This document shows positions 6,511 to 12,238 of a DNA stretch of 12,238 nucleotides, piece after piece. Every line of letters begins with the position of its first letter. Positions within the stretch are counted from its first letter, which is position 1. The stretch is taken from assembly GCA_035632095.1 (NCBI GenBank), contig DASQHM010000250.1, forward strand, positions 1 to 12,238. Reading direction: 5' to 3'. Both the position numbers and the translations under genes were made by a program. This stretch comes from DASQHM01 sp035632095 (GTDB lineage Bacteria > Pseudomonadota > Alphaproteobacteria > Ferrovibrionales > Ferrovibrionaceae). The notes beneath the pieces are model-generated. The model saw only the letters and a program-made list of their open reading frames with translations. It ran no database searches and was not told the DNA's origin.

Positions 6511-8289
6511 ATGACCGAAGCCGCTTTGCTCGGCGATTTGCCGCTCTGGGACTTGAGTGACCTCTATCCGGGCGTCGAATCGCCGGAATTGTCCCGTGAC
6601 CTGAGCGACTTGAAGCGCGCCGCGAGCGAGTATGCCGCGCGCATCCGGGGCAAGGTGGCTTCCCTGGACGGCGCGGCGCTCGGCCAGGCGATCGCGGAGT
6701 TCGAGGGGCTGGAGGACCGGATCGGCCGGGTCATGTCATTTGCCTCGCTCACCTACGCCGCCGACATGAGCGATGCGAAGATCGCACAATTCTTCCAGAC
6801 GACGCAGGAGGCGGTGAACGGCATCACGTCCGAGCTGCTGTTCCTGACGCTCGAGATCAATCGCATCGACGAGGCGGCGCTGGCCGAAAAGCTGAAGACG
6901 CCCGCCCTTGCGCATTTCGCGCCCTGGCTCCGCGACATACGCGTGTTCCGCGACCACCAATTGAGCGACGATCTCGAGAAGCTGCTGCACGAAAAATCCG
7001 TGAGCGGCCGCAGCGCCTGGGTCCGCTTGTTCGACGAGACGACGTCGGGCCTCGAGATTTCCGTCGAGGGCAAGGCGATGACGGTCGAGCAGGCATTGCA
7101 TCTGCTGTCGGACAAGGACGGGGCGGTGCGCAAGGCCTCGGCAAAGGCGCTCGGCGCCGTGTTCGGCCGCAACGCCCGGCTCTTCGCCCTAATCATGAAC
7201 ACGCTGGCGAAGGACAAGTCCACCGAGGACAAATGGCGCCGCTATCCCGATCCGCCCGCGGCGCGCCATCTCGCGAATCAGGTGGAACCGGCGGTGGTGG
7301 ACGCCCTGGTCGGCGCGGTGCGCGCGTCGTACCCGCGGCTCAGCCATCGCTACTACACGCTCAAGGCGCGCTGGATGGGCGCGGCGAAGCTCGACTATTG
7401 GGACCGCAACGCGCCGCTGCCCGAAGCGGACGATCGCGTCATTCCCTGGGCCGAAGCCCGCGACACGGTGCTCGCAGCCTACCGCCGGTTCTCGCCGGAC
7501 CTCGCCGATATCGGCAAACGCTTTTTCGAGCGGCGCTGGATCGACGCCCCGAGCCGCGCCGGCAAGTCGCCCGGCGCCTTCGCGCATCCGACGGTGCCGT
7601 CCGCGCATCCCTATCTGCTGCTGAACTACCAGGGCAAGACCCGCGACGTGATGACCCTGGCGCACGAGCTCGGACACGGCGTGCATCAGGTGCTGGCGGG
7701 CCGGCAAGGCGCGCTGATGGCCGACACGCCGCTGACCTTGGCGGAGACCGCATCGGTGTTCGGCGAGCAGCTGACGTTTCGAGCGCTCCTGGCGGCCGAA
7801 ACGAAGCCGGAGCGCCGCCGCGTCATGCTGGCCTCCAAGGTCGAGGACATGCTGAACACCGTCGTGCGTCAGGTCGCGTTCTACGAATTCGAGCGGCGCA
7901 TCCACGACGAGCGGCAAACGCGCGAGCTGACGCCGGAGCGGATCGGCGAGCATTGGCTGGCCGTGCAGAGCGAAAGCCTCGGACCGGCGTTCCGCTTCGA
8001 CGACGAGTACCGGTACTATTGGACCTACATCTCGCATTTCATCCACGCGCCGTTCTACGTCTACGCCTATGCCTTCGGCGATTGCCTGGTGAACGCGCTC
8101 TACGCGGTGTACCAGGATGCGGAGCAGGGGTTTCAGGCGAAGTATCTCGACATGCTGCGCGCCGGCGGAACCCTGCGGCACAAGGAATTGCTGGCGCCCT
8201 TCGGCCTCGACGCCGGCGATCCGGGCTTCTGGGCCAAGGGGCTCGGCGTGATCGAAGGCTTCATCGATCAGATCGAAGCCGGGTCGTAA
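6511..8289 (+). CDS. M3-family oligoendopeptidase (PepF-like zinc metallopeptidase)
   Basis: This 592-residue zinc-dependent peptidase is expected to cut short peptides in the cytoplasm. The N-terminus LPLWDLSDLYPG is the usual opening of the bacterial PepF/M3B branch, followed by a long helical domain. The catalytic region shows LAHELGHGVHQ with His385, Glu386 and His389, and the third zinc ligand is probably Glu412 in the LAETASVFGE helix. Downstream, YYWTYISHFIHAPFYVYAYAFGD is the conserved substrate-side helix. The length is normal for the family. Two in-frame ATGs are close, 6502 and 6511. I prefer 6511 because GGATGG lies 5 bases upstream, but 6502 cannot be excluded. The stop codon overlaps the next ATG (TAATG), coupling it to the ABC1 gene. 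No secretion signal is visible. Confidence 0.94.
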   Translation: MTEAALLGDLPLWDLSDLYPGVESPELSRDLSDLKRAASEYAARIRGKVASLDGAALGQAIAEFEGLEDRIGRVMSFASLTYAADMSDAKIAQFFQTTQEAVNGITSELLFLTLEINRIDEAALAEKLKTPALAHFAPWLRDIRVFRDHQLSDDLEKLLHEKSVSGRSAWVRLFDETTSGLEISVEGKAMTVEQALHLLSDKDGAVRKASAKALGAVFGRNARLFALIMNTLAKDKSTEDKWRRYPDPPAARHLANQVEPAVVDALVGAVRASYPRLSHRYYTLKARWMGAAKLDYWDRNAPLPEADDRVIPWAEARDTVLAAYRRFSPDLADIGKRFFERRWIDAPSRAGKSPGAFAHPTVPSAHPYLLLNYQGKTRDVMTLAHELGHGVHQVLAGRQGALMADTPLTLAETASVFGEQLTFRALLAAETKPERRRVMLASKVEDMLNTVVRQVAFYEFERRIHDERQTRELTPERIGEHWLAVQSESLGPAFRFDDEYRYYWTYISHFIHAPFYVYAYAFGDCLVNALYAVYQDAEQGFQAKYLDMLRAGGTLRHKELLAPFGLDAGDPGFWAKGLGVIEGFIDQIEAGS

Positions 8290-9632
8290 TGGGCCGCGAA
8301 GACGACAGCATCGCCGGGCGCGTTCGCCGCTACGCCCGGGTGGGGTCGGCGGTCGGCGGTCTAGCCGCGCGTCTCGCCGGCCAGCGCTATCTCGGCATCA
8401 AGCTCGACAAGGCGGAACACGCCGCGGACTTGCGCCGCGCGCTCGGCGGGCTGAAGGGCCCGCTGATGAAGGTGGCGCAGATCATGTCGACGATTCCGGA
8501 GGCTCTGCCCCAGGAATACGTCGCCGAGCTGATGCAGCTTCAGGCCAACGCGCCGGCCATGGGCTGGGCCTTCGTCAAGCGACGCATGTCGGCGGAGCTC
8601 GGACCGGACTGGCAGAAGCGCTTCGCGCGCTTCGAGCAGACGGCGGCGGCCGCCGCCTCGCTCGGACAGGTGCATCGCGCGGCCGGCCTCGACGGCAGGG
8701 ATCTCGCCTGCAAGCTGCAGTATCCGGACATGAAGGCGACCGTGGAAGCGGATCTGCGGCAGCTCAAGCTGATCTTCGCCATCTATCGCCGCTACGATCC
8801 GTCGATCGACACCACCAACATTCATCAGGAGATCGCGGCGCGGCTACGCGAAGAGCTCGACTACCGGCGCGAGGCGCAGCACATGCGGCTTTACGCCACC
8901 ATGTTGGCTGGCGAGCCGGGCGTGAGCATACCGGACGTGGTGCCGGCGCTGTCGACCGAGCGGCTGCTCACCATGAGCTGGCTCGAAGGCCGGCCGCTGC
9001 TCGAATTCAAAGGCGACAAGCTCGCGGAGCGCAATCGCCTGGCGCAAAACATGTTCCGCGCCTGGTACGTGCCGTTCTATTCCTATGGCGTGATTCACGG
9101 CGATCCGCATCTCGGCAACTACACGGTGCGTCCCGACCGCAGCATCAACCTGCTCGACTTCGGCTGCATCCGCATCTTCCAGCCGAAGTTTGTGCAGGGC
9201 GTGATCGATCTCTATCACTCGCTCGAGCGCGGCGACCGGGCTTTGGCGGTTCACGCGTACGAGACCTGGGGCTTCGAGGGCCTGACCAACGAGGTTATCG
9301 ACACGCTCAACCTATGGGCCGAGTTCGTTTACGCGCCGCTGCTCGAGGATCGCCCGCGCCGCATCCAGGAATTCGATGCTTCCGGCATTTACGGCCGCGA
9401 GGTGGCGGAAAAAGTGGCGCGGCAATTGCGCGAACGGGGCGGCGTGAAGCCGCCGCGCGAATTCGTGTTCATGGACCGGGCCGCCATAGGGCTCGGCGGC
9501 GTTTTCCTGCATCTGAAGGCCGAAATCAATTGGCACCGGCAGTTCCATGAGCTCATCGCCGACTTCGACGTGAAGCGGCTGGCGCGCCGGCAAGCCAAGG
9601 CGCTGAAAGCGGTCGGCGTGCCCCCGCCGTGA
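8289..9632 (+). CDS. ABC1/UbiB-family atypical kinase-like protein
   Basis: This 447-residue protein of the ABC1/ADCK/UbiB family has ATPase or kinase-like folds that assist ubiquinone and lipid metabolism at the membrane. Seen in order: the family-specific N-terminal helix with KGPLMKVAQ (residues 56-64, a KVAQ form of the KxGQ motif), the Ala-rich loop AAAASLGQVH (about 120-129, replacing the glycine loop of ordinary kinases), the ATP-site lysine K142 in CKLQYP, the catalytic loop HGDPHLGN (270-277) and DFG with D290. All key residues for nucleotide binding are present. It lacks the C-terminal membrane helices of true UbiB, so it is a paralogue rather than UbiB itself, and a precise role is not assignable. 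The start overlaps the peptidase stop by one base; the two genes form an operon. Confidence 0.93.
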   Translation: MGREDDSIAGRVRRYARVGSAVGGLAARLAGQRYLGIKLDKAEHAADLRRALGGLKGPLMKVAQIMSTIPEALPQEYVAELMQLQANAPAMGWAFVKRRMSAELGPDWQKRFARFEQTAAAAASLGQVHRAAGLDGRDLACKLQYPDMKATVEADLRQLKLIFAIYRRYDPSIDTTNIHQEIAARLREELDYRREAQHMRLYATMLAGEPGVSIPDVVPALSTERLLTMSWLEGRPLLEFKGDKLAERNRLAQNMFRAWYVPFYSYGVIHGDPHLGNYTVRPDRSINLLDFGCIRIFQPKFVQGVIDLYHSLERGDRALAVHAYETWGFEGLTNEVIDTLNLWAEFVYAPLLEDRPRRIQEFDASGIYGREVAEKVARQLRERGGVKPPREFVFMDRAAIGLGGVFLHLKAEINWHRQFHELIADFDVKRLARRQAKALKAVGVPPP

Positions 9633-9680
9633 AGCCTCTGCCCTGAAGTTGCCACAATTGAACCGCGAAGCAGCCGTAAC

Positions 9681-9696
9681 CGCAGGGTTTTCTGCG
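9681..9696 (+). terminator. Weak hairpin after the ABC1 gene
   Basis: CGCAG (9681-9685) and CTGCG (9692-9696) can pair around the loop GGTTTT. The stem is only 5 bp and no T-run follows, so it is at best a weak transcription stop between the ABC1 gene and the secreted repeat protein. The rest of 9633-9750 shows no confident feature apart from the ribosome site just before 9751. Confidence 0.2.
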
Positions 9697-9750
9697 TCCG
9701 CCCGTGTGTGTGTCCGATGCCAGGCTCCAACGCCTAAAAGGGGAAGCTCC

Positions 9751-10347
9751 ATGACTCGTATCAAGCTCATTTCCATGTGCGCCGTCGTCGCCTTGAGCGC
9801 CTTGCCGGGCTATGCCCTGGCGCAGACCGTTCAGTCGGAGACGCAGCGCGACATTAACCAGCAGCAGCGCATCGATCAGGGCCTGCAGAACGGCTCGCTG
9901 TCGACCGGCGAAGCCGCCAAGCTCGAGCGCGGCGAGGCCAACATCAACCGTGCCGAATCCAATGCGCTGAAGGACGGGAGCCTCTCGCCGGCCGAGAAGG
10001 CCCGCATCCAGAACATGCAGAACAACGAGAGCAAGCAGATCTACAGGGACGAGCACAATAACGTCACCGGCAATCCGAACAGCGCATCGAGCGAGCGCAT
10101 GCAGGCGGACGTGCAGCGCAACATCAATCAAGAACAGCGCATCAAGCAGGGCGAGCAGTCGGGCGCGCTGACCAATCGCGAAGTCGGCAAGCTGCAAGGC
10201 GGTCAGGCGCACGTCGATCGCCGCGAAGCTCGCGCCGGCGCCGACGGCAACGTGAACGCGCGCGAGCAGCGGCGCATTCAGGCGGCGGAGAACCGCCAGA
10301 GCAAGCGCATCTACCACAAGAAGCACAACGACGTCGTGAAGCAGTAG
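9751..10347 (+). CDS. Secreted protein of two 72-residue repeats with EF-hand-like half-motifs
   Basis: This is a 198-residue exported protein. The signal peptide (MTRIK, hydrophobic core, cleavage after ALA at residue 24) leaves a highly polar, Gln/Asn/Arg-rich, mostly helical mature chain. Residues 33-104 and 123-194 are a gap-free tandem duplication (offset 90), each running from RxINQxQRIxQG to a closing RIQ..xxxxSKxIYxxxHN. Every copy holds two [D/N/S]G-x-[L/V]-[S/T/N]-x-x-E elements 28 residues apart (G48, G76, G138, G166). These resemble the second half of an EF-hand loop, although the first metal ligands are missing. Similar uncharacterised proteins occur in proteobacteria, to my recollection. 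The ATG at 9751 is chosen because GGGG about 7 bases upstream fits a ribosome site and the signal peptide starts there; the frame extends to 9649. Function is unknown; a periplasmic stress or metal-linked role is speculation. Confidence 0.88.
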   Translation: MTRIKLISMCAVVALSALPGYALAQTVQSETQRDINQQQRIDQGLQNGSLSTGEAAKLERGEANINRAESNALKDGSLSPAEKARIQNMQNNESKQIYRDEHNNVTGNPNSASSERMQADVQRNINQEQRIKQGEQSGALTNREVGKLQGGQAHVDRREARAGADGNVNAREQRRIQAAENRQSKRIYHKKHNDVVKQ

Positions 10348-10372
10348 GCGCTTCAGCGAACTGTCCAGACAC

Positions 10373-10407
10373 CGGCGGGAGATGCGGGCAAACCGCGTCC
10401 CCCGCCG
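10373..10407. terminator. Strong hairpin between convergent genes (likely bidirectional terminator)
   Basis: CGGCGGG at 10373-10379 pairs with CCCGCCG at 10401-10407, and inside it GCGG (10384-10387) pairs with CCGC (10393-10396), giving a 15-position stem with one mismatch and one wobble around the loop GCAAA. It starts 25 bases after the stop of the secreted-protein gene and faces the end of the MFS gene, a typical place for a shared terminator. The T-tract after it is short (AATGTTT). Confidence 0.6.
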
Positions 10408-10416
10408 AATGTTTCC

Positions 10417-10434
10417 AGCTAACGGCAGTTAGCT
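10417..10434. terminator. Second small hairpin overlapping the MFS stop codon
   Basis: AGCTAAC at 10417-10423 and GTTAGCT at 10428-10434 form a perfect 7-bp inverted repeat around GGCA. On the minus strand it begins with the TAG stop of the transporter gene. It may add to the termination signal of the neighbouring larger hairpin or protect the transcript end. Confidence 0.4.
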
Positions 10435-11638
10435 AGTCATCGCCCGCCGCCGCCACGGCCGAGGCTTCGGGACGCTCGCGCCGGGCGCCCGGCAGCAGCA
10501 GCGCGGCGAGCAGCGTGCAGAGCGCCACCGCCGCCAGCGTGATGAACACATAGCGGAAGCCGTCGTCGACCCGGTGCAGTCCCGCCACCAGCGGAATGGC
10601 GAGGGTGCTGGCGCCGAACGAGACCACGTAGCGAAGCGCGAAGACCCGCGAACGCCATTCGTCGACCGCATAGCGTGCCACCATGGCGTCGTTGATGGGT
10701 ATCTGGCCGAAGACGAAGAACATCATGGCGATGGCCGCCGCCAGCATCGCCCAGTTCTGGGCCGTGCCGGCGAGATAGAGCAGGGGCGCCTGCATCAGCA
10801 CCACGGGCAGGAACACGGCCTTCAACGGATAGCGGTCGATCAGCCAGCCGACGCAGAGTTGCGCCACGGCCGCGAGCGTGTAGACCGCGGAGACCAGCGC
10901 GCCGATGCCGAACGTGGTGTCGGTGAGCGCGGTCAGCCGCTCGTCGAACAGCTTCGGCATGGAATAGGTGCAGGCGGCGAAGATGATGCCGCCGGCGAAG
11001 GTCGCGACCGTGAGAACGCCGAACACACGCACCAGCATGTGGCGCGGCAGGCCTTGCGCCGCCTTGCCGCTTCGCTTTGGCACCGGGCCGGGATCGGCCA
11101 CGAAAGCCCAATAGGCGATGCCGACCAGGACCGCCACCACGCCCGGCACGATGAAAGCCGCGCGCCAGCTCCACAAATCGGTCAAGGTGCCGGCGACGAG
11201 GCCGGCGACGGCGATGCCGAGATTGCCGGCGACGCCGTTGATGCCGAGAGTGCGGCCGAGGGTTTTCTGATCGATCACCAGGAGCGCCAAGCCGACCGGG
11301 TGATAGATCGCGGCGAACAGTCCCGCCAGGGTCAGGCCAATGCCGATCTGCAATGGCGAGTTCGCGAGACCGATCAGCATCAACGCCACGCCGATGCCGC
11401 AGAAGAACAGGATCATCATGCGGTGCCGGCTCCAATGATCGCCGAGCCATCCGGCGGGGAGCGAGCCGGCACCGAACGCGATCGAGCCGCCGAGCGCATA
11501 GGGCAGAAGGTCGGAGAAGTCGCGGCCCATTTCGCGCGACAGCGCTAGTACCACGACCGGGAAAATCGACATGGCCAGGTGGTCGATGGCATGGCCCGCA
11601 TTGAGGAAGCCGATGGTGATGCGGCGGGAATCGGACAT
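10433..11638 (-). CDS. MFS (major facilitator superfamily) transporter
   Basis: This 401-residue integral inner-membrane protein has about 12 predicted membrane segments in two halves, the usual size for this superfamily. The first helix region is FLNAGHAIDHLAMSIFPVVVL. The loop between helices 2 and 3 contains AGWLGDHWSRHRMM, a form of the MFS motif A (Gly, Asp and basic residues). A second copy-like loop GWLIDRYPLKAVF lies after the central hydrophilic stretch (about residues 193-207, GPVPKRSGKAAQG). Charged residues inside the first helices (His and Asp of HAIDH) may take part in proton coupling. The substrate cannot be named; the shape recalls efflux-type or Fsr-like members. The start at 11638 faces the divergent AraC gene across about 90 bases. 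That arrangement often means the regulator controls the transporter, as with nimR and its transporter in Escherichia coli. Confidence 0.92.
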   Translation of the reverse strand: MSDSRRITIGFLNAGHAIDHLAMSIFPVVVLALSREMGRDFSDLLPYALGGSIAFGAGSLPAGWLGDHWSRHRMMILFFCGIGVALMLIGLANSPLQIGIGLTLAGLFAAIYHPVGLALLVIDQKTLGRTLGINGVAGNLGIAVAGLVAGTLTDLWSWRAAFIVPGVVAVLVGIAYWAFVADPGPVPKRSGKAAQGLPRHMLVRVFGVLTVATFAGGIIFAACTYSMPKLFDERLTALTDTTFGIGALVSAVYTLAAVAQLCVGWLIDRYPLKAVFLPVVLMQAPLLYLAGTAQNWAMLAAAIAMMFFVFGQIPINDAMVARYAVDEWRSRVFALRYVVSFGASTLAIPLVAGLHRVDDGFRYVFITLAAVALCTLLAALLLPGARRERPEASAVAAAGDD

Positions 11639-11689
11639 GGCGGTCTCGCGGTGGATCGTGACTGCTTCTAGCCTACGTCCCGGTCATAT

Positions 11690-11738
11690 GGCAGTCTAAC
11701 GGCAATCTGACAAAGACTATCGAGAAAATGACAAAGAC
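11690..11738 (+). promoter_or_regulatory. Candidate AraC-type operator with 21-bp direct repeat
   Basis: TGACAAAGAC occurs at 11708-11717 and again at 11729-11738, a perfect 10-bp direct repeat with 21-bp period. Just upstream, GGCAGTCTAAC (11690-11700) and GGCAATCTGAC (11701-11711) are near-identical tandem 11-mers. AraC-family proteins commonly bind direct repeats spaced by two helical turns, so this could be where the adjacent regulator controls itself and the divergent transporter. The second copy lies over the proposed ATG at 11728, so either repression blocks translation start or the true start is later (11746 or 11758). Confidence 0.45.
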
Positions 11739-12238
11739 CGCCGCCATGCCCAAGCCCATGCCGGCCAAAGGCCGCAGCACCGACCCGGCCGACTACCAGA
11801 ACCTGCCGCGTCCGGTGGCCGCCATGGCCAAGGAATTCCCCGACGGCCACCTGATCGCGCGGCACCGGCACAAGCGGGCGCAGCTCTTGTTCGCCACCGA
11901 AGGCGTGATGACCGTGACCACGCCGGACGGCTCGTGGGTCGTGCCGCCCCATCGCGCGGTCTGGGTGCCGCCCGGCGTCGAACACGAGATCCGGGTTTCC
12001 GGCGGCCTCAGCATGCGGACGCTATACGTGAGCGAAGCCGCGGCCGCCGATTTGCCGAAGCATTGCACGGTGCTCGACGTCTCGCCGCTGCTGCGCGAAC
12101 TCATCCTTCGCGCCGTGGAGCTCCCGGTACTCTATGACGAAGCGGGTCCCGCCGGGCGGCTCATGTCGCTCATTCTCGATGAGATCTGCGCGTTGCCGGT
12201 GCTGCCGCTCCATTTGCCCTGGCCCGAAGACGGGCGAT
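11728..12238 (+). CDS. AraC-family transcriptional regulator, N-terminal part (runs off window)
   Basis: The frame is open from the ATG at 11728 to the window end (170 complete codons) without a stop. It encodes the cupin-type ligand-binding domain seen in AraC regulators of the NimR-like group: FPDGHLIARHRHKRAQLLFA with a His pair (about 46 and 48), GVMTVTTPDGSWVVPPHRAVWVPPG, GLSMRTLYVS and LPKHCTVLDVSPLLRELILRAVEL. The helix-turn-helix half would lie beyond the window. The first 20 or so residues are Lys/Pro-rich and not part of the fold, so a start at 11746 or 11758 is possible; the ribosome site before 11728 (CGAGAAA) is weak. The gene is divergent from the MFS gene. It probably senses a small molecule and controls that transporter, which is inference from arrangement and the nearby direct repeat. 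Confidence 0.88.
   Translation, partial: MTKTAAMPKPMPAKGRSTDPADYQNLPRPVAAMAKEFPDGHLIARHRHKRAQLLFATEGVMTVTTPDGSWVVPPHRAVWVPPGVEHEIRVSGGLSMRTLYVSEAAAADLPKHCTVLDVSPLLRELILRAVELPVLYDEAGPAGRLMSLILDEICALPVLPLHLPWPEDGR

Noticed and set aside
7189..8181. Minus-strand open frame of 330 codons within the M3 peptidase gene
   Set aside because: The plus strand carries the HELGH motif and full family layout; the antisense frame is Arg/His-rich and lacks any domain.
10574..11548. Plus-strand open frame of 324 codons opposite the MFS transporter
   Set aside because: It encodes a hydrophilic Asp/Arg/Gln/His-rich chain that mirrors membrane-protein codons; the transporter on the minus strand explains the region.

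Overview
The window is high-GC chromosomal DNA from a Gram-negative bacterium, most likely an alphaproteobacterium (perhaps Hyphomicrobiales or Rhodospirillales). This rests on the strong G/C bias at third codon positions, the NtrC-type and OmpA/lipoprotein genes, an LspL-like UDP-glucuronate 4-epimerase, and an M3 peptidase followed directly by an ABC1/UbiB-family gene. The assignment is by family resemblance only; there is no rRNA or tRNA in the window.

Left part (1-1715): the tail of an unidentified GC-rich frame leads into a clearly AT-richer patch. This patch holds a membrane-anchored protein of unknown function (287-1039), a start-less remnant resembling the C-terminus of 'vgr-related' secretion-system accessory proteins (about 1032-1316), and a small lipoprotein with a carboxypeptidase-regulatory-like fold (1320-1715). 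It looks like a decayed, transferred cargo or immunity-type module.

Centre (1774-5332): a sigma-54-dependent response regulator reads leftward. Divergent from it is a tightly overlapped three-gene operon of a UDP-glucuronate 4-epimerase-like enzyme and two PaaI-type hotdog thioesterases, both starting with GTG in 4-bp GTGA overlaps. The divergent intergenic region carries a good -24/-12 promoter candidate for the regulator and repeated TGTCTCA half-sites. An imperfect inverted repeat built from CCGCGGAGGA-like units separates this operon from a convergent OmpA-domain lipoprotein gene (5488-6351).

Right part (6511-12238): an M3 oligoendopeptidase is coupled (TAATG) to an ABC1/UbiB-type atypical kinase. 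Next comes a secreted protein made of two 72-residue repeats with EF-hand-like half-motifs, then a strong bidirectional hairpin, then a convergent MFS transporter. Divergent from the transporter, and running off the end, is an AraC-family regulator. A 10-bp direct repeat with 21-bp period lies at the start of that regulator and resembles an AraC-type operator, so the transporter/regulator pair probably forms a local control unit.

Most of the window is ordinary core genome. The parts that deserve attention are the decayed AT-rich module, the architecture of the two divergent control regions, the mixed-residue thioesterase pair, and the repeat-built secreted protein.
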